A DNA stretch of 64,000 bases, from contig NZ_LWLB01000001.1 in the NCBI RefSeq assembly GCF_001905145.1, forward strand, positions 372,001-436,000, given 5' to 3'. The DNA comes from Nocardiopsis sp. TSRI0078 (GTDB lineage: Bacteria; Actinomycetota; Actinomycetes; Streptosporangiales; Streptosporangiaceae). Made by a program: the position numbers and the translations under genes. How positions within the stretch are numbered: position 1 is the first letter of the stretch; each line of letters starts with the position of its first letter. Of the stretch, positions 17,032-24,946 are shown in pieces. The notes beneath the pieces are model-generated. The model saw nothing but the letters and a program-made list of their open reading frames with translations, ran no database searches and was not told the origin of the DNA.

Positions 17032-17595
17032 GTGATCCAGCCGACGGCCGCCGTAACGAACACCGGTCCCGGACGCGAGCTCGTGGTGCTGCTCGACGAG
17101 GACCACCGGCGCGTGGGCGTCGCCGACAAGGCCACGGTGCACACCGAGGACACCCCCCTGCACCTGGCGTTCTCCTGTTACGTCCTGGACGCGGACGGAC
17201 GTGTGCTGATCACCCGCCGGGCCCTCGGCAAGACCACCTGGCCGGGGGTGTGGACGAACAGCTGCTGCGGCCATCCCGCCCCCGACGAGGACTTCGAGGA
17301 GGCCGTGCGCCGCCGGGTCGCCCAGGAGCTGGGGATGGACGTCACCGGCGTGCGGCCCGCACTGCCCGACTTCCGGTACCGGGCGGTGTCGGCCGAGGGG
17401 ATCGTGGAGAACGAGTTCTGCCCGGTGTTCTGGGCCCGCGCGGAAGGGGAGGCGGGCCCGAGGCCGGACCCGGACCCGTCGGAGGTCGCCGAGTACGCGT
17501 GGGCGGAGTGGCCGGACCTGGTGGCGGTCGCCGAGCGGACCCCCTGGCTGCTGAGCCCGTGGGCGGTCGAGCAGATCCCCCGCATGAACCCCTGA
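17032..17595 (+). CDS. idi: Isopentenyl-diphosphate delta-isomerase (type I)
   Basis: Nudix-fold IPP isomerase of 187 residues, which interconverts isopentenyl and dimethylallyl diphosphate for terpenoid synthesis. The active-site cysteine stands in WTNSCCGHP, and the Nudix-like helix follows (EEAVRRRVAQELGMD). The second catalytic region is GIVENEFCPVFW, with the conserved Glu. GGGGGAG ends 5 bases before the GTG. The frame is open upstream to 16777 but those codons are poor and overlap the divergent SDR gene. No other isoprenoid gene is in the window. Confidence 0.93.
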   Translation: MIQPTAAVTNTGPGRELVVLLDEDHRRVGVADKATVHTEDTPLHLAFSCYVLDADGRVLITRRALGKTTWPGVWTNSCCGHPAPDEDFEEAVRRRVAQELGMDVTGVRPALPDFRYRAVSAEGIVENEFCPVFWARAEGEAGPRPDPDPSEVAEYAWAEWPDLVAVAERTPWLLSPWAVEQIPRMNP

Positions 17596-17715
17596 CCGCG
17601 GCGGCGGGCGCGGGCTGGGCCCTTTCCGTGCCATGTCCGGGGGGAGGGGGCGCTGGAGGACCCGCGCGCGGGTAGGAGTCCGTGTGGTGCCCCCTCGTCC
17701 CCTGGAGCCGAACCC

Positions 17716-18444
17716 ATGCCCGAACGCCCCTCCGGGCGGCCGCTCCGCCCGGCCGCCCTCGTCTTCGACGTTCTCGACACCCTCTTCCCGCTGGCGCCCC
17801 TGGAGTGGCGGTTCCGGGAGGCCGGCATTCCCCGGGTGCTCATGGCCCGCTGGTCGGCCCACCTGCTGCGGGACTCGTTCGCCCTGGCCCTGACGGGAGG
17901 TGGGGCCCCCGACGGCCCCGACTCCCCCGGTCCGGCCGACCGGTCCTTCGAGGGCGTGGTCCGCGGCGCGCTGAGGGACATCACGGGCCACCAGATCGCC
18001 CCGTCGGCCGAGGACGCCATCATCGGGGGCATGGCCGAACTCGACCCCCGCCCCGAGGCGGCCGCCGCCCTGCTCGCCGCACGCGGGGCCGGTCTGGGGG
18101 TGGCGACCCTGAACAACCACGACGGCGTCCTGCCCCGGAGGCTGCTGGAGCGCGCCGGCCTGCTGGACCTGGTGGAGGAGGTGCTGGCCGTGCGCCCCGC
18201 CGCCAGGTGGAAGCCGGCGCCCGGCGCCTACCGCGCCGCCGCGCGGTCCCTGGAGGTCCCCCCGGAGCGGCTGGCCCTGGTCACCGCGCACGGTTGGGAC
18301 GTCGCGGGGGCGGGGAACGCACGGCTGGTGACCGGCTGGTCCTCCCACCTGGAGGGGCGCTTCCCGTCGGTCTTCGCCCCGCCGGACGTCCTCGGCCGGG
18401 ACCTCGCCGAGACGGTGGACGGGCTCCTGGCCCTCCCCTCCTGA
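17716..18444 (+). CDS. HAD-superfamily hydrolase (haloacid dehalogenase type)
   Basis: A 242-residue haloacid-dehalogenase-fold protein. Motif I is LVFDVLDTLFPL, with the nucleophilic Asp at residue ~18; the usual Gly of DxxGT is Asp here. Motif II is ATLNNHDG, the motif III lysine is in RWKPAPGAY, and motif IV is VTAHGWDVAGAGNA. The TLF and AHGWDxxGA patterns resemble the L-2-haloacid dehalogenase subgroup, but most such genes are phosphatases of unknown substrate. It is preceded at 120 bases by idi and followed by a remnant gene. Confidence 0.8.
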   Translation: MPERPSGRPLRPAALVFDVLDTLFPLAPLEWRFREAGIPRVLMARWSAHLLRDSFALALTGGGAPDGPDSPGPADRSFEGVVRGALRDITGHQIAPSAEDAIIGGMAELDPRPEAAAALLAARGAGLGVATLNNHDGVLPRRLLERAGLLDLVEEVLAVRPAARWKPAPGAYRAAARSLEVPPERLALVTAHGWDVAGAGNARLVTGWSSHLEGRFPSVFAPPDVLGRDLAETVDGLLALPS

Positions 18445-18499
18445 GCAGGCCCGGGCCCGGCTCGGGCTTCTAGAACGATCAGTCCTGGAAGGAGGGGCG

Positions 18500-18642
18500 A
18501 TGGCGGTCGCCGACACCACCGTCCACCGTCACCCCGTCCCGGTGCCGTTCGCGCCCGCACCGAAGAACGAGCACAGCATGACCGCACGTTTCCACGGACG
18601 CACCACCCGCGTCGTGGGCGGCAGCAGGGGTATCGGCCGGAG
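18500..18642 (+). pseudogene. Remnant of a short-chain dehydrogenase gene
   Basis: After a strong AAGGAGGGG site, an ATG at 18500 opens a frame whose residues 27-48 read as the very start of an SDR (MTARFHGRTTRVVGGSRGIG, the TGGxxGIG cofactor loop). At 18642 the similarity ends abruptly, exactly where the convergent DUF6221 gene stops, and the frame continues only as antisense of that gene. The rest of the enzyme is missing, so a deletion or replacement is inferred. The upstream bases TAGAACGATCAGTCC could be the relic of a TetR-type operator. Confidence 0.6.
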
Positions 18643-18984
18643 TCATCCCTCCCAGGACTCGTCGTACTCGGGATGGTTCCGGTACACCCCGGCCAGGTAC
18701 TTCACCGCCAGCCGCCAGGCCAGCAGTTCCGACCAGGGGTCACCGATGCTCTTGGACCACCGGGAGCCGGGGCCGGCGTGGGAGGAGGAGCGTGTGTCGG
18801 AGGTCAGAACCGGTTCGAGGATGCGCATGCTCGCACTGTGGGCCTGGGCGTAGCCGCGGACGATCTTGCGTTTGGCCGCGACCTCTGCCAGCGCCCTGTC
18901 CCGGCCGCGCGCTCCCGCGGGAGCGGTCTTCGACGCGCGTTCGTCCTCGTCCAGACGCGCGTTCAGGAACTCGACGATGGTCAA
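18643..18984 (-). CDS. DUF6221-family protein
   Basis: A 113-residue protein with the look of the DUF6221 group common in Streptomyces and relatives: it begins TIVEFLNARLDEDERA, has AEVAAKRKIVRGYAQ in the middle and ends LAGVYRNHPEYDESWEG. The function of the family is unknown; copies are often numerous and associated with accessory DNA. TTG at 18984 was selected because GAGGAG is 7 bases upstream and the family start aligns there. It abuts the SDR remnant, which hints that its arrival, or a deletion next to it, destroyed that gene. Confidence 0.72.
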   Translation of the reverse strand: MTIVEFLNARLDEDERASKTAPAGARGRDRALAEVAAKRKIVRGYAQAHSASMRILEPVLTSDTRSSSHAGPGSRWSKSIGDPWSELLAWRLAVKYLAGVYRNHPEYDESWEG

Positions 18985-19161
18985 CGGACGACTCCTCACC
19001 TGTCCCCCCGTTGCTCTGCCAAGGACCAGTATCGGCCATATACCCCGCTCGGACCACACCCCGGGCAGCGCGGAGGACACCCGGCCGGCCCCGGCCACAC
19101 CCCGGTTCCGCCGGCCTCTCCCCCTCTCCACCGCCGTTCCCACGGGCACCCCGGACCTCTC

Positions 19162-19998
19162 TCAGACACATCCCTCGAACTGGGGCACGCTCTCCACCCT
19201 CTGGAGGCCGGTCTCACCGAACCAGGTGTCCAGGAACTCCTTGGCCTTGCCCTCCTGGTACATCAGGCTGATGGCCTTGTTGACGGCCTCGCAGGCGCGG
19301 ACGTCGCCGTACGGCAGGCCGACGCCGTACTTCTCGTCGGTGAAGGGGTTGTTGACGAAGCGGAAGGCGGAGGGGTCCTCGGCGAGGAAGCCGGCCAGGA
19401 TGAGGTTGTCGGTGGAGACGGCGTCCACGCCGCCCTCGCGCAGGGAGTCGATGCAGGCGCTGTAGCTGGGCTCCTCCGTCTTCCGGATGCCGATACCGAG
19501 GCCCTCGGCGATGCGCGCGGCGGAGTTGGAGCCCGCGCCCTGGCACACGCTGAGGCCCTCCAGGTCGCGCACGCCCTGGATGCCGGTGTCCTCGGCACGC
19601 ACCAGCACGTCCTGTTTGGCGACGTAGTAGGGGCCGCCGAAGGTCACCTGGGTCTTGCGGACGGGGGTGATGGAGTAGGTGGCCACGACCATGTCCACAT
19701 CACCGTCGATCAGCTTCTCCTCCCGATCGGCGGAGGTGACGCCGGTGAACTCCACGTCGTCGGCGGACACACCGAGCCGGCCGGCGATGTAGAGGGCCAC
19801 GTCCACGTCGAAGCCCGTGATGTCGCCGTTCTCGTCCTTCAGCCCCAGTCCGGGCTGGTCGGTCTTGACTCCGATGGTCAGTGAGGTCGCGTCGACCAGC
19901 GACTCCTCCTCGCCCAGCACCGCTGAGCAGGCGGGCAGTCCGAGGACCGCGACGGCGGCCAGGGCGGCCGCGGTGATACGGCGGTGGCGAGACCTCAT
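19162..19998 (-). CDS. glnH: Amino-acid-binding lipoprotein, GlnH-type sensor
   Basis: Periplasmic binding protein family 3 (278 residues) with a lipoprotein signal (AAVAVLGLPACSAV). The body has TIGVKTDQPGLGLKDENGDITGFDVDVA, DMVVATYSITPVRK and AVSTDNLILAGF, as in glutamate/aspartate/glutamine-binding proteins. No ABC permease or ATPase accompanies it. Instead it is the last gene of the PknG operon, directly after the GlnX-like membrane protein. In mycobacteria GlnH senses extracellular amino acids and signals through GlnX to PknG; the gene order here supports the same role rather than transport. Confidence 0.87.
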   Translation of the reverse strand: MRSRHRRITAAALAAVAVLGLPACSAVLGEEESLVDATSLTIGVKTDQPGLGLKDENGDITGFDVDVALYIAGRLGVSADDVEFTGVTSADREEKLIDGDVDMVVATYSITPVRKTQVTFGGPYYVAKQDVLVRAEDTGIQGVRDLEGLSVCQGAGSNSAARIAEGLGIGIRKTEEPSYSACIDSLREGGVDAVSTDNLILAGFLAEDPSAFRFVNNPFTDEKYGVGLPYGDVRACEAVNKAISLMYQEGKAKEFLDTWFGETGLQRVESVPQFEGCV

Positions 19999-20104
19999 CG
20001 GCCTGTTCCTTGTCTCTCAGGGGCTCTCGGGTTCTTCGGTCTTCGTCGTCTTCCCCCGGAAAGCCCTCGGAGGCTTCCGAGGGCTCTCGGTTCCCTCTCG
20101 GACC

Positions 20105-21574
20105 TCAGCGGTACTCGGCCAGCCGGGGGCGGACCCCGAGCACGACGAGGACGAGCAGGAGAAGCGTTCCCACGGGCAGCAGCCACGTCCAGGGCTCGAG
20201 CACCGCGTCACCGCGCTCGATCCCCTCGCCGAACGCGCCCATGTGCAGGTCGATCAGCTCCTCCAGTGCACTCTCGTAGGTCTGGAAGGCGCCGTCCTCG
20301 ATGTGTGCGATGCCCATGCGGATGTCGAGGGCCCCGGCCAGGTCCCCGTCCTCGGCGGCCGAGCGCAGTGCCCGGTCCTCGCCCTGGAGGGCCTTGTAGG
20401 ACTCCAGCACCTCGGCGAGCGCGTCCTCCTGGCCGGACAGCAACGCGTCCTTCGCCCTCTGCCCCAGGTAACCGAGCGTGCCCGGGTCATCGGGATCGGA
20501 CGCGTCCGGTCCCGGCAGGTCCGGATAGGATGCGGCCACCTCGTCGACGGCCTCGTAGTAGGCCTCCAGGTTGCTCGCGGGGCGGAACAGCACCTGCTGG
20601 GCCTGCTCCAGGTACACCTGCTGGTAGTTGTCGGCCCTGTCCCGGTCGACCAGATACCGGCTCTCGTCCGCCTGCATGTCGGTGGCGATCGCCCCGGCCC
20701 GGGACAGCGCCATGGCCGCGTCCAGACCCTCCTCCTTGGCGTCACGCTGGTGGCCCGCGCTGGTGACCAGGGCCAGGACCACCCCGGCCGTGAGCAGGAC
20801 GGTGCCCGCCGTCGCCGCCGTCAGCGAGGCGTTGACCCGCCGGCGGAAACGCGCGCGCAGGTACAGCTGGAGGCCGATCAGCGCGGCGACCGCCACCGCG
20901 CCGACCGCGCCCACCCCCAGCAGTCCGCCCCCGACGGCCTCCTGCCGCTCCTCGTGGTTGGCCCGCACGATCGCCGACGAGTCCAGCCCCAGGTTGAACG
21001 CCTTGGGAAGCAGCTCGGTGTGCATCAGCCACGTGGCCCTGCGGTACGTCCTCAGGGCGGCCTCGTCCACCTGTCCCGGCGGGGCCTGCGCCTCGTCGTT
21101 GAGCAGGCGCGCCTCGGCGGCCAGCTGCTCGTAGGCACCCATCCCCTCCAGGACCGCCTGGACGTTGCGCTCCTCCACCTCGTCGTCCTCGGTCAGCGCG
21201 GCCGCCTGCAGCAGGGCCTCGCTGGCCTGTCTCCGGCTGGCCTCGTACCGCTCCTGTGCGTCCTCCCGGTCCGACCTGAGGTCGCGGTCGTTGCCCATGA
21301 GCAGCATGTCGGCCACCCGGGAGTCCATGTCGGCGAGCGCCAGGTACAGCTCGGTGGTCGCCTCGGCCTGCGGCCCGTTGCGCCTGAGCACGTCGAGGCC
21401 GTCGCGTGCCTGGCCGAGGGTGGAGGCCGCCGAGCCGAACAGCCCGGCGATCGCCACCGCGCACACCGTGGTCAGCAACCACACCCGGGCCGGAGTGGTG
21501 CCCAGCCGGCGGCGGGCGCGGACGCCCCGTTCACGTATACCGGTCCGCCGCGCCCGGTCGGAGTCGGGGGACAT
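20105..21574 (-). CDS. glnX: GlnX-like transmembrane signalling protein
   Basis: A 489-residue protein with four membrane segments: RVWLLTTVCAVAIAGLFGSAA (~35-55), AVGGGLLGVGAVGAVAVAALIGLQ (~215-235), TAGTVLLTAGVVLALVTSAG (~255-275) and TWLLPVGTLLLLVLVVLGV near the C-terminus. Two long helical extracytoplasmic domains lie between them. This matches GlnX, which links GlnH outside to PknG inside. The start is ATG at 21574, 9 bases after the FHA gene; glnH follows after ~106 bases. No enzymatic motif is visible. The assignment rests on topology and on its position between FHA/PknG and GlnH. Confidence 0.8.
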   Translation of the reverse strand: MSPDSDRARRTGIRERGVRARRRLGTTPARVWLLTTVCAVAIAGLFGSAASTLGQARDGLDVLRRNGPQAEATTELYLALADMDSRVADMLLMGNDRDLRSDREDAQERYEASRRQASEALLQAAALTEDDEVEERNVQAVLEGMGAYEQLAAEARLLNDEAQAPPGQVDEAALRTYRRATWLMHTELLPKAFNLGLDSSAIVRANHEERQEAVGGGLLGVGAVGAVAVAALIGLQLYLRARFRRRVNASLTAATAGTVLLTAGVVLALVTSAGHQRDAKEEGLDAAMALSRAGAIATDMQADESRYLVDRDRADNYQQVYLEQAQQVLFRPASNLEAYYEAVDEVAASYPDLPGPDASDPDDPGTLGYLGQRAKDALLSGQEDALAEVLESYKALQGEDRALRSAAEDGDLAGALDIRMGIAHIEDGAFQTYESALEELIDLHMGAFGEGIERGDAVLEPWTWLLPVGTLLLLVLVVLGVRPRLAEYR

Positions 21575-21583
21575 CAACGGGGG

Positions 21584-22288
21584 TCACCCCTTCTGGAGGA
21601 TGATGACGGTCCATGCGCCGACGTAGATCCGGTCACTGTCATGCAGGGGAACCTCCACGTTGGGGGCGATGGGATCGACGGTCCCGTTGATCGTGGTGCC
21701 GTTGGTCGATCCCGGGTCGATGAGCGCCCAGGCGCCTCCGGGTTTGGCGATCAGGACCGCGTGGACGTGGGAGATCGCGGGATCGCCGCCGGGTCCGCCC
21801 AGGTCGATCTCGGGGACGAAGCCGCGGGAGGCGCTGCGCCGCCCGATGTGCACCCGGTCGCCCGTGAGCGCCACCCGGCGCTGCGCACTGCCCGCGGGGA
21901 AGGAGATCCGGGTGGAGTCGAGCATGCCCTGGTCGACCATGTACTGGTAGTACGCGGGGTCGGCGGCCACGATCGCGCGCCAGTGCGGTCCGGCCGGTGC
22001 GCCTCCCGCCCCGGAGTGTCCGCGCTGGAGGCTCCCGGACCGCGAGGCGAAGTCGAACCCGCACTCCTCGCAGAACCGTCCCGCCCGCGAGGTTCCGCAC
22101 TCGGGGCAGGGGCCTCCCCTGGTCGCGGTCGGCGGACGGCGCGGTGCGGGGGGCCGCGCCGGGGACAGGGGCGGGGTCGGGTGTCGGTGTGACGGGGGCG
22201 GTGTCGGGGGGCGGACCTGGAGGCGCAGTCCGCAGACGTCGCAGAAGTCGGTCGCCGTGGAGCGGTGCCCGGAAGGGCAACTCGGCAT
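21584..22288 (-). CDS. Zinc-ribbon and FHA-domain protein
   Basis: A 234-residue protein with two zinc ribbons (CPSGHRSTATDFCDVCG at the N-terminus and CPECG...FCEECG at ~61-77), a Pro-rich linker between them, and a C-terminal FHA domain (~140-234) with VHIGRRSASRG, the conserved Ser-x-x-His (AISHVH) and DPGSTNGTTING. FHA domains bind phosphothreonine. In mycobacteria the FHA protein GarA is the PknG target, and this gene is the natural counterpart, although GarA's N-terminal ETTS motif is not seen. It may recruit phosphorylated partners of the same operon. Confidence 0.87.
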   Translation of the reverse strand: MPSCPSGHRSTATDFCDVCGLRLQVRPPTPPPSHRHPTPPLSPARPPAPRRPPTATRGGPCPECGTSRAGRFCEECGFDFASRSGSLQRGHSGAGGAPAGPHWRAIVAADPAYYQYMVDQGMLDSTRISFPAGSAQRRVALTGDRVHIGRRSASRGFVPEIDLGGPGGDPAISHVHAVLIAKPGGAWALIDPGSTNGTTINGTVDPIAPNVEVPLHDSDRIYVGAWTVIILQKG

Positions 22289-22297
22289 GGGTCCCTC

Positions 22298-23587
22298 CTA
22301 CCCGGGTACGGGGGCACCGCCGGTGTCCGGCCCGTTCTGTCGGGGCCGGGTCCGTACGGTCCGGGTCGAGTCGGTGTCCAGGGTCATCTCGTCGACCTTG
22401 TCGACACCGGGCTTGAGCCGGGCGGTTCCGGTGGCGGGGTCGACCACGTCGACGACCCTGTCGAGGAGCTTCGCCGTCTCCTCGTTGCCCGACTCGTGGG
22501 CGAGTGCGACGGCGCGGCCGAGCCGCGTGGTGGCGGTGTCGTCGTCGCCGCCGCGACGGGCGGCGAGCCCGTCCTGGATGGCCTGGGCCAGTTCGACCTG
22601 GCCGGTGTAGTGGGCCACCCGGGGGTTGATCTCCGTGGCCCTGGTCCCGTCCGCGGTCCACTCCGCGAGGATGTTGCCCGAGGCGAGCACCTGCTCCTGC
22701 GCACCGTCGGCCCCGGGAAGCACCACGCGCACCCATCCGGCGCGCAGCCGGCGTCCGGGATCACCTGGCGGCACCTCGACGCACACGTGGTAGTCGCGAC
22801 TCTCGGTGCCCCAGGACCCGGTGGGGTGGCCGCCCGCCTGGGGCACGCGTTCCACCTCGCGTCCGGTGAGGTCCAGCACGGTGGGCGCGACCTGCTTGAC
22901 GTGGCGCACCACGGAGTTCCGGGGCGTCCACAGGCGCAGCGCGACGTCGGCGACGGCTTTGCCCATGGACGCCCGGGTCATCGTCCGGAAGTCGGCGGCC
23001 ATGTCGTCGGGGTCGGCGATGATGCCGGGCCCTGCGCCGAGAAGGGCGGCGTCGATGCGGCGCAGCTCGTCGACCTTCCAGCCGGTGCCCACTCCCTCGT
23101 TGTTCTGCCCGTCGGTGAGCAGGATGGCGTGTTTGACGCCGCCCCCGACCGTGGCGAACAGTTCGGCCGCACGGGGCAGCCAGGTGCCCATGCGGGTGCC
23201 GCCGTCGGCGCGCAGGCGGCCGATGGCCGCCAGGGCCTCGGCGCGGGTGGCGGCGTCGACCCGCGCCATCTCCGTTCCGTCCTCGGGGCAGAGCACGTGG
23301 GCCCTGCTGTGGCCGGTGACCACCGCGAAGCGGACTCCCTCGCGCAGGGTCTCGACGGCGGCCCGGGCCGCCCGCTTGGCGGCGTTGAGCCTCTCCCCGT
23401 ACATCGACCCGGAGGTGTCGACGATGACGACCTCGGCCGCGTCCACCGACGAACCCGTCGCCACGGGGGCGTCGGAGGTGACGCTGACGACCGCGTGCAC
23501 CTCGCGCCCGCCGGTCGGCAGGGACCTGTCCTGGTCGACCTCGATCCGGAAGGCGGTCCCGGTGGCACGGTCAGCCGTGTTCGGCAC
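22298..23587 (-). CDS. VWA-domain protein of the PknG operon
   Basis: A 429-residue cytoplasmic protein with a von Willebrand A domain: MIDAS residues in DTSGSMYGERL, the Thr of GGTRMGTWL and the Asp of LLTDGQNN. C-terminal to it is a beta-rich region and a short helical domain. After TDGQNNE the sequence passes directly to GVGTGWKVDELRR; compared with homologues as I remember them, the helix and strand that normally separate these segments are missing. The GTG start overlaps the PP2C gene by 17 bases; the FHA gene follows after 9 bases. It probably assembles a signalling complex; this is inferred. Confidence 0.85.
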   Translation of the reverse strand: MPNTADRATGTAFRIEVDQDRSLPTGGREVHAVVSVTSDAPVATGSSVDAAEVVIVDTSGSMYGERLNAAKRAARAAVETLREGVRFAVVTGHSRAHVLCPEDGTEMARVDAATRAEALAAIGRLRADGGTRMGTWLPRAAELFATVGGGVKHAILLTDGQNNEGVGTGWKVDELRRIDAALLGAGPGIIADPDDMAADFRTMTRASMGKAVADVALRLWTPRNSVVRHVKQVAPTVLDLTGREVERVPQAGGHPTGSWGTESRDYHVCVEVPPGDPGRRLRAGWVRVVLPGADGAQEQVLASGNILAEWTADGTRATEINPRVAHYTGQVELAQAIQDGLAARRGGDDDTATTRLGRAVALAHESGNEETAKLLDRVVDVVDPATGTARLKPGVDKVDEMTLDTDSTRTVRTRPRQNGPDTGGAPVPG

Positions 23588-24929
23588 GGGGACCCCCTGG
23601 GGGCACGGGGATGACGACGACGGTGACGTTGTCCTTGCCGCCCGCCTGGAGGGCGAGGCTGACGTAGGCGCGGGCGGCGTCGCGGGGTCTGGCGCCCGCC
23701 TCGGGGACGGCGTCGGTCAGGTCCCGTGCCCCGGGGTAGTAGTTCCACAGGCCGTCGCTGCACAGCACGACGGCGCCGGGGCCGGTCGGGGTGACGGTGG
23801 AGATGTGCGCGTCGATCTCGCCGGAGTCCGCTCCCATCCACGCGATGAGGGCGTGGGCGTTGGCCGAGCGCATCGCCTCCTCCCGGGAGAGGGTGCCCAT
23901 CTGCACCATCGCCTCGCTCCAGGAGTCGTCCTTGGTCAGGAGGGCGGAGGCGCTGGAGGAGGGGCCGCCGGAGAGCCAGTAGGCACGGCTGTCGCCGACC
24001 CAGCCGACGGTGACGGTGCCCGTGGCGGGGTCCACCACCGCGGACACGAAGGTGCAGGCGGGCGCGGATCCGGGCGAGTCGGCGATCCTGGCGACCGCCT
24101 CCGCGGCCCGGGTCATCGCCGCTCCGGTGGCCTCGCGGGGGTCGGCGCCCCCGCGCACCTGGTCCGCCAGGACCGCCACGCCGGTCTCGGCGGTGATCCG
24201 GGAGGCCTCGTCCGAGCGGGGTGAGCTGGAGACCCCGTCGCAGACCACGGCGCAGACCACGCCGGGCGCGCGGGGGGAGTCGGCCTCGACCACGCGGATC
24301 GCCATGGCGTCCTCGTTGCGCTTGTGCCGCAGTCCCCGGTCGCTGACGCCGGCGGCGGCGTGCGTGCGCACCTCGACGTGGTCGCGGCCGGTGGGCTGGA
24401 GGAGGCCGCATCTCTCGCAGTAGCCGTCACCGACCCGGCCGGGGCACCACACGCACAGTCTGGGGTTGGTGGCCTGCACCGGGTTGCTGCCGGTGGCGGG
24501 CGGCGGCCAGTCGGGGACCTCCTGCGACGGTTCGGACAGGGTCGGGGACGACGGCGGGCCGTCGCGCCGCACGGGCTGGGTGGCGAGGGGGTCGGCCAGG
24601 CTCACCTGCGGAGCCGTCGGAGCGCCTTCGGCCGGGACCAGGCCCGGACGTTCGCCCGGCACCGCGTTCAGGCTCACCTGCGGCGCGGTGGGGGCTCCCC
24701 CGTCCGGAACCAGGCCCGGGCGCGTTCCGTTGCCGGGCGCGTTCCGGGCTGGGCCGTCGTCCGGCACCGCGCCGGACATGCTCGCCTGCGGAGCCGTGGG
24801 CACCGAGTCGGGGTGCTCCGCGGGCATGGCCCCGGCGTCCTCGGGGAGGGGCCGACCGCACCCCTCGCAGAAGACGTCTCCCACGGCCACCCTGTCCGAG
24901 CAGGCAGGGCAGGTCCACACCTTGGTCAT
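23571..24929 (-). CDS. PP2C-family protein phosphatase with zinc ribbons
   Basis: A 452-residue protein. It has an N-terminal zinc ribbon (Cys7, 10, 21, 24), a disordered linker with three PTAPQ repeats (residues ~44, 80, 104; the last two within a G-x-RPGLVP...GAPTAPQVSL unit), a second ribbon (Cys159, 162, 171, 174), and a PP2C domain from ~185. The domain has the metal-binding motifs RHKRNEDA, VVCDGVSSS, VGWVGDSRAYW, LCSDGLWN and GKDNVTVVVI. It would dephosphorylate Ser/Thr, the natural opponent of PknG encoded just upstream. ATG at 24929 follows GAGGGA; a GTG at 24950 overlapping the pknG stop is possible. Confidence 0.9.
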   Translation of the reverse strand: MTKVWTCPACSDRVAVGDVFCEGCGRPLPEDAGAMPAEHPDSVPTAPQASMSGAVPDDGPARNAPGNGTRPGLVPDGGAPTAPQVSLNAVPGERPGLVPAEGAPTAPQVSLADPLATQPVRRDGPPSSPTLSEPSQEVPDWPPPATGSNPVQATNPRLCVWCPGRVGDGYCERCGLLQPTGRDHVEVRTHAAAGVSDRGLRHKRNEDAMAIRVVEADSPRAPGVVCAVVCDGVSSSPRSDEASRITAETGVAVLADQVRGGADPREATGAAMTRAAEAVARIADSPGSAPACTFVSAVVDPATGTVTVGWVGDSRAYWLSGGPSSSASALLTKDDSWSEAMVQMGTLSREEAMRSANAHALIAWMGADSGEIDAHISTVTPTGPGAVVLCSDGLWNYYPGARDLTDAVPEAGARPRDAARAYVSLALQAGGKDNVTVVVIPVPPGGPRAEHG

Positions 24930-24946
24930 CGACGTTCCCTCGATCC

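Noticed and set aside
19162..19998. GlnH as part of an amino-acid ABC transporter
   Set aside because: No permease or ATPase gene is adjacent, and the operon context (GlnX, PknG) fits sensing better.
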